From positions 310,001 to 374,000 of the forward strand of contig NZ_CP126271.1 of assembly GCF_003234655.2 (NCBI RefSeq): a stretch of 64,000 nt of DNA, written 5' to 3'. Source of the stretch: Curtobacterium sp. MCLR17_007 (lineage in GTDB: Bacteria > Actinomycetota > Actinomycetes > Actinomycetales > Microbacteriaceae). The position numbers and the translations under genes are program-made. Position 1 is the stretch's first letter. Every line of letters starts with the position of its first letter. Shown one piece after another: positions 15,912 to 26,306 of the stretch. Below the pieces are notes generated by a model. That model worked only from the letters and a program-made list of their open reading frames with translations, was not told where the DNA came from and made no database searches.

Positions 15912-16999
15912 GTGACCACCGCGAGCGTGCGCGGACCCGTCCGCCGCCGTCGCCGCGCGAACCGCGCCGAGACGGTGTCGGGCTGGCTGTTCACCGCACC
16001 GACGATCATCGTCCTCGGGCTGTTCCTGGCCGTCCCCGTGCTGATGGCGGCATGGGTGAGCGTGTCCGACTGGCAGGGAGTGGGCAGCCCGTTCGCCTCC
16101 GGCGTGCAGTTCGTCGGCGGGCAGAACTACGCCAAGATCCTGGGCGGGGGCGGCCTCGATGAGCAGAACTTCGGCACGGCGCTGCGGAACAACCTCTGGT
16201 ACGTCGTGTTCGTCGTGCCGCTGCAGACCGCCGTCGCGCTGGGGCTCGCGGTCCTGGTGAACGGCCGGGCCCTGCGCGCTCGCGGGTTCTTCCGCACCGC
16301 GTTCTACTTCCCGTCCGTCACCAGCTCGGTCGCGATCACCGTGCTGTGGCTCTTCCTGTTCTCGTCGTCCGGTGCCGTGAACAAGATCCTCGGTGGATCG
16401 GCGTCAACGGGCCGAACTGGTTCAACCAGCCGACCGGCCTGTTCCACCTGGGTGCCGGTGACCCACCGGCCTGGCTCGCCGACCACACCGCGCTCGGGAT
16501 CTCGTGGTGGGAGTGGCTGGCCGGTCCGTCGGTCGCGATGACCGCGTTCATCCTGCTGGCGGTGTTCACGACGAGCGGCACGTTCATGCTGCTGTTCATC
16601 GCCGCGCTGCAGAACCTGTCAGCCGACGTCGACGAGGCAGCGATGATCGACGGTGCCGGTGCGTGGACCCGCTTCTGGCGCATCACGCTGCCGCAGCTGC
16701 GTCCGACGCTGTTCACGGTGCTGACGCTCGGGCTGATCGGCACTTGGCAGGTGTTCGACCAGATCTACACCGGCACGAAGGGCGCTCCGGCGAACACGAC
16801 CCTCACCCCGGCGTACCTGTCGTACACGTCGGCGTTCACCAGCCAGCAGTGGGGTGTCGGCGCGGCGATCGCGTTCATCCTGTTCGGCATCATCGTCGTC
16901 TTCACGCTCCTGCAGCGCTGGGCACTCCGCGACCGCCCGGTCTCGCGGCGCCGCATGCGCTGGATCGAGACGCCCTCACGGAAGGAGGGGGCGCGATGA
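15912..16999 (+). pseudogene. Sugar ABC transporter permease (MalF-like), frameshifted
   Basis: Two overlapping frames together encode one MalF/UgpA-type permease. The first frame runs from GTG/ATG-class start at 15912 to residue 160 (…SGAVNKILGG) and then turns to nonsense; the second resumes with WIGVNGPNWFNQPTG and carries the EAA loop (DEAAMIDGAGAWTRFWRITLP) to the stop at 16999. The break is at about 16391-16395, where CTCGGTGG would restore the frame as CTCGGGTGG. One missing G in a G-run is a typical sequencing or slippage error, so the gene may be intact in the organism. Essential for the importer, since MalG-like and binding-protein genes flank it. Confidence 0.85.
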
Positions 17000-17913
17000 G
17001 CGCACCCACATCGGTCGCCGCGACGCGCGTGGCGGCGGCGGGTCGGGCCTCCAGTCCGGGAGGCCCGGTGCCGGCAGGCAGGCGACCTCGCCGCATCGGG
17101 GTGGCCGGGGTCGCCTGGATGGCGGGCGGTCTGCTGATCGCGGTCGTCTACCTGCTGCCGTTCTACGTCGCGATCGTGAACGCGTTCAAGACCGACCAGG
17201 ACGCCTCGCTGAACCCGCTGGCGCTGCCGACGACGTGGACGTCGGCAGCGTTCAGCACGCTGTTCCAGAACTCGGACTTCGGGGTGTGGACGCTCAACTC
17301 GGCGATCGTCGCGGTGTGCGTCACACTCGGGCGGATCTTCTTCGACTCGCTCGCCGGGTACGCCCTGGCGCGCCTGCGGTTCCGCGGCCGGCAGACGGTG
17401 TTCGCGGCGGTCGTCGCCGTGATGGCGGTCCCCGGTGTCGTGCTGCTCATCCCGAAGTTCCTGGTGATCAACCAGCTCGGCATGTACGACTCGTACTCGG
17501 GCATGATCGTGCCGCTGCTGGTCGACGCGGCCGGGGTCTTCATCATGAAGAACTTCTTCGAGTCGATCCCGGTCAGCGTCGAGGAGCAGGCCAGGATCGA
17601 CGGCGCAGGCACTTTCCGGACGTTCTGGTCGGTCGTGCTCCCGATGGCCCGGCCAGCTGTCGTGACGATCACGATCCTGTCGTTCCAGGCATCGTGGAAC
17701 GAGTTGCCGCACTTCATCGTGTCGTCGTCCTCGCCCGCGCTCACCACCCTGACGAAGGGCGTGGCGTCGCTGGCGTCCGGGGCGCTCAGCGCGGGCAACC
17801 AGTACCCGATCAAGCTCGCCGCGGCGTTCGTGATGACCATCCCGGTCGCCGTCGCGTTCTTCGTGTTCCAGAAACGGATCATGAACACCAGCGACGGGGC
17901 GGTCAAGGAGTGA
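16996..17913 (+). CDS. Sugar ABC transporter permease (MalG-like)
   Basis: A 305-residue permease of the MalG/carbohydrate uptake class. After a basic N-terminal tail, helix 1 is GVAWMAGGLLIAVVYLLPF; the ATPase-contact EAA loop is EEQARIDGAGTFRTFWSVVLPMARP near residue 197. ATG overlaps the preceding TGA (ATGA). It pairs with the frameshifted MalF-like gene. No ATPase is encoded in this operon, which is usual in actinobacteria, where a shared MsiK-type ATPase energises several importers. A GCCTCC stem lies inside the N-terminal coding region. Confidence 0.94.
   Translation: MSAPTSVAATRVAAAGRASSPGGPVPAGRRPRRIGVAGVAWMAGGLLIAVVYLLPFYVAIVNAFKTDQDASLNPLALPTTWTSAAFSTLFQNSDFGVWTLNSAIVAVCVTLGRIFFDSLAGYALARLRFRGRQTVFAAVVAVMAVPGVVLLIPKFLVINQLGMYDSYSGMIVPLLVDAAGVFIMKNFFESIPVSVEEQARIDGAGTFRTFWSVVLPMARPAVVTITILSFQASWNELPHFIVSSSSPALTTLTKGVASLASGALSAGNQYPIKLAAAFVMTIPVAVAFFVFQKRIMNTSDGAVKE
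17044..17067 (+). other. Intragenic GGGCCTCC/GGAGGCCC stem
   Basis: CGGGCCTCC (17044-17052) pairs with GGAGGCCCG (17059-17067). The core equals the window's terminator family but it sits in codons 17-24 of the second permease, in a low-complexity Gly/Pro/Ala tail. It could attenuate or process the operon mRNA, or be a chance insertion. Confidence 0.5.
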
Positions 17914-19847
17914 CCGCGGCGACGACGAGCGCACGGACCGACACCGAGCAGATCGACACCGCACCGGCCGAGGAGCGCCCCATGCCACTGCAGCCCCTGC
18001 TCCACGACGAGGTCGCCGTCATCGCGGCACCGACCCAGGCGTGGTCGGCAGCCTCCGGCGACGTCGGCGCGAACCCCGTGCACGGCTACTGGACCGGCGA
18101 CCAGCGCGTCGTGTCCGCGGTCGCGCTCGACGTCGCCGGTACCGGGGTCGAACCGATCGCGACCGTGCCGACGAGCGCGCGCGAGGTGGTCTTCACCGGG
18201 CTCCTGCGGGGGCTCGACGGTGCGGGGGCCGATCCGGACGTCCGACTGGACCGTCGGCGCCGCGTGCGTGTCGACGGCGTGACGGAGTCGGTGCGCATCA
18301 CGGACCGGCGCGCCCCCGGTGGCTCGCTCGACGTCGTCGTGCGGATCACACCGGACGCTGCGTCGATGGACGCGGTCAAGGGTGGCGGGGGTGCCGTGCC
18401 GGCGGTGGCCGGGGTCCGCGACGACGGGTCGGTCGCCTGGCGGTCCGGGTCGGTCGACGTGGTGCTCACCGCGCCCGGTGCCCGTGTGGGCGTCGTCGAC
18501 GGGGTCGTGGTCCTGTGCTGGACGCTCGACCGGGCGCGAGCGATCGAGGTCGGCTGGGACTGCGCGGTCGCCGTGCCGAGCGGCGTCGAGGGGGCCGTCG
18601 TCTCGGGCGTGCGCAGTCCCCGTCCGTTCGACCCGCCCGCTGACGTGGCCGACGACCGGCTGCGCCGCTGGCTCGACCGGGCGACGGACGACCTCGACGC
18701 GCTGCGCCTGGCCCGACCCGAGGGGGAGTTCCTGGCCGCCGGAGCGCCCTGGTTCTTCACGCTGTTCGGCCGTGACTCGCTGTGGGCCGCCCGGTTCCTG
18801 CTGCCCGTCGACACCACGATGGCCGCCGGGACGCTCCGGGTGCTCGCCGCGCTGCAGGGCACCCGCGTCGACCCGTCCACCGCCGAGCAGCCGGGCAAGG
18901 TCATGCACGAACTCCGCCAGGGGTCGCTGCCGATCGACAACGAGGAGCTCTCGCTGCCGCCGCTGTACTACGGCACGGTCGACGCGACGCCGCTGTGGGT
19001 GTGCCTGCTCCACGACGCGTGGCGTGCGGGGATGCCCGACGACCAGGTGCGTGTGCTCCTGCCGGCGCTCGAACGGGCGCTGGCGTGGATGCGCGACCAC
19101 GGCGACGCCGACGGCGACGGGCTGCTGGAGTACGTCGACGAGTCCGGCCGTGGGCTCGCGAACCAGGGTTGGAAGGACTCCGGCGACAGCGTGCAGTGGC
19201 GCGACGGCACCCTGGCGGACGGGCCGATCGCGCTGTGCGAGGTGCAGGGCTACGCGTACGAGGCGGCGGTGCACGGCGCGGACCTGCTCGACGCCTTCGG
19301 CCGTCCGGGTGGCGACGACTGGCGTGGGTGGGCGGACCGGCTGGCCACGCGCTTCCGCGAGACCTTCTGGGTGCGCGATGACGTCGGCGCCCACCCGGCG
19401 ATCGCCCTCGACGCCGACAAGCGGGCGGTGGACTCGGCCACCAGCAACATCGGACACCTGCTCGGCACCGGTCTGCTGTCGGCGTCCGAGGAGGCCGTCG
19501 TCGCCGCACGGGTCGTCGCCCCGGACATGGCGAGCGGCTTCGGGCTGCGGACCATGTCGACCACGGCCGCGGGGTACTGGCCGCTGAGCTACCACGGCGG
19601 CAGCGTGTGGGCGCACGACACCGCGGTCGTCATCGCCGGGCTGACCCGGTCGGGGTTCTCGTCTGAGGCCCGGACCCTCGCCGAGCAGCTGCTGGCGGCG
19701 GCCGTCGCGTTCGACTTCCGGATGCCCGAGCTGCACGCCGGGGACGCGGCGTCCGAGGTCGACCGTCCGGCGCCGTACCCGGCCGCGTGCCGACCGCAGG
19801 CATGGAGCGCAGCGGCGGCGTTCCCGGTGTGGGTCGCGATGCGCTGA
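17910..19847 (+). CDS. Glycogen-debranching/amylo-alpha-1,6-glucosidase-like glycoside hydrolase
   Basis: A 645-residue cytoplasmic enzyme. The N-terminal part (LQPLLHDEVAVIAAPTQAWS onward) matches the debranching-enzyme N-terminal bis domain; from about residue 265 a six-hairpin (alpha/alpha)6 domain follows with PWFFTLFGRDSLWAARFL, GWKDSGDSVQWRDG (likely catalytic Asp region) and PEL near the C-terminus. It would split oligosaccharides brought in by the ABC importer upstream. GTG at 17910 overlaps the permease TGA; an ATG at 17982 preceded by GAGGAG is an alternative start and fits the domain boundary well. Confidence 0.85.
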   Translation: MTAATTSARTDTEQIDTAPAEERPMPLQPLLHDEVAVIAAPTQAWSAASGDVGANPVHGYWTGDQRVVSAVALDVAGTGVEPIATVPTSAREVVFTGLLRGLDGAGADPDVRLDRRRRVRVDGVTESVRITDRRAPGGSLDVVVRITPDAASMDAVKGGGGAVPAVAGVRDDGSVAWRSGSVDVVLTAPGARVGVVDGVVVLCWTLDRARAIEVGWDCAVAVPSGVEGAVVSGVRSPRPFDPPADVADDRLRRWLDRATDDLDALRLARPEGEFLAAGAPWFFTLFGRDSLWAARFLLPVDTTMAAGTLRVLAALQGTRVDPSTAEQPGKVMHELRQGSLPIDNEELSLPPLYYGTVDATPLWVCLLHDAWRAGMPDDQVRVLLPALERALAWMRDHGDADGDGLLEYVDESGRGLANQGWKDSGDSVQWRDGTLADGPIALCEVQGYAYEAAVHGADLLDAFGRPGGDDWRGWADRLATRFRETFWVRDDVGAHPAIALDADKRAVDSATSNIGHLLGTGLLSASEEAVVAARVVAPDMASGFGLRTMSTTAAGYWPLSYHGGSVWAHDTAVVIAGLTRSGFSSEARTLAEQLLAAAVAFDFRMPELHAGDAASEVDRPAPYPAACRPQAWSAAAAFPVWVAMR

Positions 19848-19851
19848 CGCC

Positions 19852-19965
19852 GGGTCGCGACGCGGACGTCGGGTCGCGACGCGGACGTCGGGTCGCGACG
19901 CGGACGTCGGGTCGCGACGCGGACGTCGGGTCGCGACGCGGACGTCGGGTCGCGACGCGGACGCC
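19852..19965. repeat. Six tandem copies of a 19-bp repeat
   Basis: GGGTCGCGACGCGGACGTC repeats at 19852, 19871, 19890, 19909, 19928 and 19947, the last ending in GCC. The core GTCGCGAC is self-complementary. It fills the gap between the glycosidase stop and the HAD gene promoter. The 19-bp period is not a multiple of three, so it is not a protein repeat. Confidence 0.95.
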
Positions 19966-20006
19966 GGCTGGGCCGGTGCGGAGGACCACCCGAGCAGCCT
20001 GGACGT

Positions 20007-20687
20007 ATGGCTGACGCACCCACGACCGCCGTCCTCTTCGACATCGACGGCACGCTCGTCGACTCGAACTACGCGCACGTGGACGCGTGGTGGCGTGCCT
20101 TCCGGGTCGTCGGCGCCTCGGTCGACGCCTGGCGCATCCACCGCCTGATCGGCATGGACTCGACGCGGCTGCTCGAGGAGCTGCTGCCCGACGCGTCGGA
20201 AGACGACCGCGACACCGCGAAGCAGTACCAGTCGGCGTACTTCGCCGAGCACATGCCGCGCCTGCGCCTGCTGCCCGGGGCACGTGCGCTCCTGCAGGGT
20301 GTGGCGGAGCGCGGGCACCAGGTGGTGCTCGCCACGAGTGCCCCGCCGAACGAGCTCGGACGGCTGCTGGAGCTGCTCGACGCCGAGCAGTGGGTCGACG
20401 TCGTCACCAGCGGCGAGGACGTCGAGCAGGCGAAGCCGGCACCGGACATCGTGCAGGTCGCCCTCGAGCGGTCCGGGGTCGACCCGTCGCGCGCCGTGAT
20501 GGTCGGCGACGCGATGTGGGACGTCGAGACCGCCGGCAAGGTGGGCGTCGCGTGCATCGGGGTGATGACGGGCGGCATCGGTGGCGACGAGCTGCGCGGT
20601 GCCGGGGCGGCGGCCGTGTACGACGACGCGGCGGCGGTGTTGGCCGGGATCGAGGACGGGCCGATCGGGGCGTTCCGGCCCGTGTGA
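20007..20687 (+). CDS. HAD-superfamily hydrolase (phosphoglycolate phosphatase/beta-PGM-like)
   Basis: A 226-residue haloacid dehalogenase-type phosphatase. Motif I is FDIDGTLVDSN (nucleophile Asp with Asp+2), motif II the Thr/Ser after VVLATSAPP, motif III Lys in EQAKPAPD, motif IV VMVGDAMWD. A helical cap follows motif I, as in subfamily I phosphatases and beta-phosphoglucomutases. The phosphosugar substrate is unknown. ATG lies 6 nt after CAGCCT without a Shine-Dalgarno. It follows the 19-bp repeats and is separated from the next gene by a stem at 20690-20708. Confidence 0.9.
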   Translation: MADAPTTAVLFDIDGTLVDSNYAHVDAWWRAFRVVGASVDAWRIHRLIGMDSTRLLEELLPDASEDDRDTAKQYQSAYFAEHMPRLRLLPGARALLQGVAERGHQVVLATSAPPNELGRLLELLDAEQWVDVVTSGEDVEQAKPAPDIVQVALERSGVDPSRAVMVGDAMWDVETAGKVGVACIGVMTGGIGGDELRGAGAAAVYDDAAAVLAGIEDGPIGAFRPV

Positions 20688-20689
20688 CG

Positions 20690-20708
20690 GCCGGCGGTCT
20701 ACGCCGGC
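20690..20708. terminator. Stem between HAD and the HEPN-like gene
   Basis: GCCGGCG and CGCCGGC pair perfectly around GTCTA. It starts 2 bp after the HAD stop and overlaps the stop of the convergent gene, so it could terminate both. Confidence 0.55.
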
Positions 20709-22036
20709 GAGTGCCCTGCCGCGTCGAGTTCGTCCTTCTCGATGGCCTGCTTAGATTCCTGCTTCATGTAATTCCCTATCAGGCTTTGAAACTTTCGGAT
20801 TCGTTCGTCCTCACGTAGCCGTGCGGTAATCGGCCAAGTAGCAAGCGCTTCCGCCGACAGTGCCTCCGTTTCGATGAGCGAGTCGAGGCGTGCGAATGCC
20901 CCATCGGAGTCTCGTAGCAAGCATTGCTTTGCAAACCCATATACATCTGACAAAACGGATATATCCCAAGCTTCGACATCTTGTCGGACGGCTTCGAGGC
21001 CATCCCGCTCGCTCATCGCGAGCCAGATGTTGACTCGAGCGTTCGTGGCCGCGGTCATGTCCTCCGGGTCGGCTTCGCGGCGCCGGTATGCAATCTCGGC
21101 GAATGTCCAGCGTTTCTCCTTAAGTGCGGCAAAAGCTGTAGTCTCGTTGAAGAAGTCTCGAGACGCTCTGTGCTTAATTAACTTCTTCCAAACAGCATCG
21201 GTCAGCAAAAGTCCAAAAGTTTCAATGTGTTCAATGCTCGAACCGACGTAATCAGGAGACGCATCGAGATAGGTGCCCTTCGCCATATCTGTTCCGCTTC
21301 TTTCAACGTATTGCTTCGACGCTCTGCCGCCATGATGAACGATGCAATGACGGCGCTCGGCGATCTCCACGATCTGGCTGTAATCGCTATATACTCCGGA
21401 AAACTTGATGCCAAGAGCTTCCTCAAAAAAAGCGCGCCAGCCGGTCAGTCCGCCTCGGGCTCGCTTATCCAGTTCGGTCTCCAAAGCGTTTTCGAGGGTC
21501 TCGTCGAGATTGTTTGTATCGAGCAGCTCCTGCAGGCTAACCTCGTTGGCACGTGCAGCGAGGGCTCTCGGTTGGAGGCGGAAGTAAATCCTCGCGAGTG
21601 ACACAAAATGATCATCAAGTTCAGAAACGGAACGAATAAGAATAGACTCTAGAAAAATGGGGAGTCGCCTTGGCCTCCGGAGTCCTCGCCGAAACTCCAT
21701 GTAGAACTCCGGACCCCATTCAAAATCTTTAATGTTTGACCAGAGTCCATCGAGGAGATCTTTGTAGGTCGCACTATCAGCGCCTTCTTGGAAGGCCCCG
21801 CGAATCGAGTCGCCGACAATACGCAAGTCTTGCTGTGTCATTCGTCCGAGGGTGACGCGCGTCCTGTCCATTGCGCGGACCATCCCGTCCAATTCGGCAG
21901 CCGGGGCTTGTAGCTCCTCGAACGTCTCATGAATCGCACGCAGTGTGTCGACGAAGGATTCGCCGGCGTTCTGGAAGAGGTAGTTTGCAAACTCGGGCGA
22001 ATGCTGAAAGTCGGCCACGAGGCCCGACGCTATCAA
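20699..22036 (-). CDS. HEPN-like protein of unknown function, probably acquired
   Basis: About 445 residues, mostly helical, no signal peptide or membrane segment. After LESILIRSVSELDDHFVSL comes a helical block ending in AERRHCIVHHGGRASKQYV; R229-HCIV-H234 is an R-X4-H motif, the hallmark of HEPN ribonucleases. The region around it resembles HEPN-like proteins with RRNLFVHN-type motifs. The C-terminal 200 residues are a helical TPR-like stretch with no recognised domain. Composition is distinct: 21361-21420 is 47% G+C by count versus 73% in 20341-20400. The start is uncertain: TTG at 22036 is used; GTG at 22018 is possible. Likely horizontally acquired; a stress or anti-phage RNase role is an inference. 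Confidence 0.7.
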   Translation of the reverse strand: MIASGLVADFQHSPEFANYLFQNAGESFVDTLRAIHETFEELQAPAAELDGMVRAMDRTRVTLGRMTQQDLRIVGDSIRGAFQEGADSATYKDLLDGLWSNIKDFEWGPEFYMEFRRGLRRPRRLPIFLESILIRSVSELDDHFVSLARIYFRLQPRALAARANEVSLQELLDTNNLDETLENALETELDKRARGGLTGWRAFFEEALGIKFSGVYSDYSQIVEIAERRHCIVHHGGRASKQYVERSGTDMAKGTYLDASPDYVGSSIEHIETFGLLLTDAVWKKLIKHRASRDFFNETTAFAALKEKRWTFAEIAYRRREADPEDMTAATNARVNIWLAMSERDGLEAVRQDVEAWDISVLSDVYGFAKQCLLRDSDGAFARLDSLIETEALSAEALATWPITARLREDERIRKFQSLIGNYMKQESKQAIEKDELDAAGHSPA

Positions 22037-22060
22037 GAGTCCCTTCGCGTGCCAAGATGG

Positions 22061-22080
22061 TCGATCGTGATCACGATCGA
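22061..22080. promoter_or_regulatory. Perfect 20-bp palindrome at the GNAT start
   Basis: TCGATCGTGATCACGATCGA is fully self-complementary and covers the GTG start of the acetyltransferase, about 25 bp from the divergent HEPN-like start. It could be an operator for either gene or a by-product of the codons VITI. Confidence 0.5.
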
Positions 22081-22549
22081 ACGCGTCTCCTGGGATGACC
22101 CGCGCGCAGTGGAACTGCGTGCCCGGATGGACGAGGAGATGCACGAGCGGTACGGCTCGGCGCAACGCGACGAGGACCCCGCGGTCACCGCCGAGCGGGA
22201 TCGTGCACTGGCCGTCGACCCGTCGCGCGTCATCACCTCGCTGCTCGCCGTCGACGAGTCCGGCGACGCGGTCGCACACATCGCGATCCGGTGGCTCGGC
22301 GACGAGGTCGAGCTGAAGCGCCTGATCGTGCTGTCGAGCGCCCGGGGCAAGGGGGCTGCGACGGCACTGCTCGACGCGTGCGCCGAGGTCGGCCGCGAGG
22401 TCGGGGCGAGTCGGCTCGTCCTGCAGACCGGCGACAAGCAGCCCGACGCCGTGGCGCTGTACGAGAAGACCGGCTGGCGGCGGATCCCGGTGTACGAGCC
22501 CTACGCGGCGACCATGCCGTGGTCGTTCTGCTTCGACAAGGCGCTCTGA
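22067..22549 (+). CDS. GNAT-family N-acetyltransferase
   Basis: A 160-residue GCN5-related acetyltransferase. The acetyl-CoA loop is SSARGKGAATALL (R/Q-x-x-G-x-G/A form) after the beta4 strand LKRLIVL; the C-terminal strand VALYEKTGWRRIPVYE is typical. Substrate unknown. GTG at 22067 is the most sensible start, as the open frame upstream is antisense to the HEPN-like gene. Only about 30 bp separate the two divergent starts, so the native upstream region may have been replaced when the HEPN-like gene arrived. Confidence 0.85.
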   Translation: MITIERVSWDDPRAVELRARMDEEMHERYGSAQRDEDPAVTAERDRALAVDPSRVITSLLAVDESGDAVAHIAIRWLGDEVELKRLIVLSSARGKGAATALLDACAEVGREVGASRLVLQTGDKQPDAVALYEKTGWRRIPVYEPYAATMPWSFCFDKAL

Positions 22550-22563
22550 CCACAGCGCCGTAC

Positions 22564-22588
22564 TTGCACTATGCGCTATTGAGTGCAA
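22564..22588. promoter_or_regulatory. Inverted repeat and promoter of the TetR-efflux operon
   Basis: TTGCACT (22564-22570) and AGTGCAA (22582-22588) are perfect inverted arms 11 bp apart. TTGCAC can act as -35, and AATTCT (22587-22592), 17 bp on, as -10; the GTG start follows 6 nt later. A TetR protein bound here would block RNA polymerase, so autorepression is likely. Confidence 0.75.
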
Positions 22589-22598
22589 TTCTTGCTCG

Positions 22599-24892
<2,294 letters not shown>

Positions 24893-24906
24893 ACGCGTCC
24901 ACGGAC

Positions 24907-24950
24907 CGGACGGGAGGCCCGGTGCCAGCTGGCACCGGGCCTCCCGTCCG
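24907..24950. terminator. 44-bp perfect palindrome after the efflux operon
   Basis: CGGACGGGAGGCCCGGTGCC (24907-24926) pairs completely with 24931-24950 around AGCT, which is itself palindromic. A 20-bp GC stem with the CGGGAGGC core; no U-tract. Confidence 0.85.
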
Positions 24951-24967
24951 TCGTCGGGTCGCGTCCG

Positions 24968-25140
24968 GTGCGACGAGTCCGATGTCGTACGACAGCGGCG
25001 GTGTCGTGTGGGTGGCGGGCTGTCGGCGTTACGACGAAGCCGATGTCGTACGACAGCGGCGGTGTCGCGTGGGTGGCGGGCTGTCGGCGGTGCGACGAGT
25101 CCGATGTCGTACGACAGCGACGGTGTCGCGTGGGTGGCGG
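24968..25140. repeat. 61-bp tandem repeat, three copies (family A locus 1)
   Basis: Units begin at 24968, 25029 and 25090. Each contains the palindrome TGTCGTACGACA (starting 24983, 25044, 25105) followed by GCGGCGGTGTCG and GGGTGGCGG. The same core with the same 61-bp period recurs at 63757-64000. It lies between the efflux terminator and the convergent LacI gene. The spacers between cores are nearly identical, so it is not CRISPR; 61 is not a multiple of three, so it is not coding. Confidence 0.95.
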
Positions 25141-25160
25141 CAGCCCGCGCGACGCGCGCG

Positions 25161-26159
25161 TCAGGCGCCCGTGCTCGCCCGCGGGACCAGCCGCGTCGGC
25201 AGCGCCGGCGCTGCCGGCTCCGTGCCGTCGAGCATCGCGAGCAGCCGCAGTGCCGCCGCACGACCGAGCTCGGCGCCCGGCAGTGCGACGCTCGTCAGCG
25301 CCGGCGCCGTGACCGACGACGAGGGCAGGTCGTCGAACCCGGCCACCGCCAGCGCTGCCGGCACCGCGATGCCCCGGGCCGACGCGACCCGGAGCACCCC
25401 GTACGCCAGGGTGTCCGCGGCGGCGACCACGGCGGTGACCCCGTCGGTGAGCCAGGCGTCGACGACCCCGTCGACAGCGGAGGCCGCGGCGTCGATCGTC
25501 AGGTCGGCGCTGGCGGACATCGGCGACAGGGAGACGTCCGCCTCCGCACACGCCTGCTCGAACATCGACCGGCGGAGCGCGAACGTCGTCGCCCGCGAGG
25601 TGCCGTCGAGGTAGGCGACACGACGGTGCCCGGCCAGGGCGAGGTGCGACACCAGCGCCGAGACGCCGGCGGACAGGTCGTAGTTGACGGCGTCGGGGCC
25701 GCCGGGTGCGTCGAGCAGCACGACGGGGACGCTCGCGGTCATCGCCTGGTCGGCGGCCGGAGCGTCGACGAGGATGCCGGCCGGCCGGAGCCGCTCGAAG
25801 CGCCGGACGTCTGCGGCGACGGGCTGCGCACCGCGTTCCGTGACCGAGAGCACCAGCTGGAACCGGTCGCCGACGGTGTCCCGCACGCCGCGGATGACCT
25901 CGGCGAAGAAGGGGTTCGACAGGTCGGGGGCGATGAGGACCACGAGGTCGCCGCTGCCCCGCGCCAAGGAACTGGCGGCGTGGTCGACGACGTAGCCGAG
26001 GTCGTCCACGGCGTCACGGACCCGAGCGACGATCGGTGCCGAGACCCGGCCGCGCTCCTTGCCGTTGACCACGAGCGAGACCGTGGCGATGCTCGTCCCG
26101 GCGCGCTCCGCGACCATCGCGGCGGTGACACGGCGGCTGTTCGGGGCGGGTGACGGCAC
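25161..26159 (-). CDS. LacI-family regulator of nucleoside salvage
   Basis: A 332-residue LacI/GalR regulator with HTH VTAAMVAERAGTSIATVSLVVN at residues 11-32 and a sensor domain of periplasmic-binding-protein type. The GTG start at 26157-26159 is the only one that includes the full HTH; a GGGAGG lies directly before it with almost no spacer. Divergent from the nucleoside hydrolase operon, with two mirrored operators between, so it probably represses that operon and itself. Inducer likely ribose or a nucleoside, by context. Confidence 0.92.
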   Translation of the reverse strand: MPSPAPNSRRVTAAMVAERAGTSIATVSLVVNGKERGRVSAPIVARVRDAVDDLGYVVDHAASSLARGSGDLVVLIAPDLSNPFFAEVIRGVRDTVGDRFQLVLSVTERGAQPVAADVRRFERLRPAGILVDAPAADQAMTASVPVVLLDAPGGPDAVNYDLSAGVSALVSHLALAGHRRVAYLDGTSRATTFALRRSMFEQACAEADVSLSPMSASADLTIDAAASAVDGVVDAWLTDGVTAVVAAADTLAYGVLRVASARGIAVPAALAVAGFDDLPSSSVTAPALTSVALPGAELGRAAALRLLAMLDGTEPAAPALPTRLVPRASTGA

Positions 26160-26196
26160 CTCCCGATCGTAGCGAGCAGCGGTCGCCGACTTGACG

Positions 26197-26208
26197 TCAA
26201 GCGTTTGA
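26197..26208. promoter_or_regulatory. LacI-type operator, copy 1
   Basis: TCAAGCGTTTGA, the exact reverse complement of copy 2 at 26221-26232; each is a near-palindrome of LacI type. It is 38 bp upstream of the LacI start, where it would also control that gene. Confidence 0.8.
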
Positions 26209-26220
26209 TGCGCTGTGATG

Positions 26221-26232
26221 TCAAACGCTTGA
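26221..26232. promoter_or_regulatory. LacI-type operator, copy 2
   Basis: TCAAACGCTTGA, the mirror of copy 1, extended by GAC/GTC so that 13 bp match. Spacing between the two centres is 24 bp, near two helical turns, so two dimers could sit on the same face. Confidence 0.8.
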
Positions 26233-26306
26233 CGCGGCGTGCATGGCGCGTCAGGCCACCGACCTCCCCCGGGCGCGACCCGGATCCCCGACGAAGTGGA
26301 GCCCCT

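Noticed and set aside
17163..20318. Long minus-strand open frame opposite the sugar permease, glycosidase and HAD genes
   Set aside because: Its reading is Arg/Val/Gly/Pro-rich with no domain, while the plus strand carries intact family motifs; the repeats at 19852 simply add open frames.
24968..25140. CRISPR array
   Set aside because: Direct repeats with regular spacing, but the spacers are almost identical to each other, the period is 61 bp with a palindromic core, and no cas genes are in the window.
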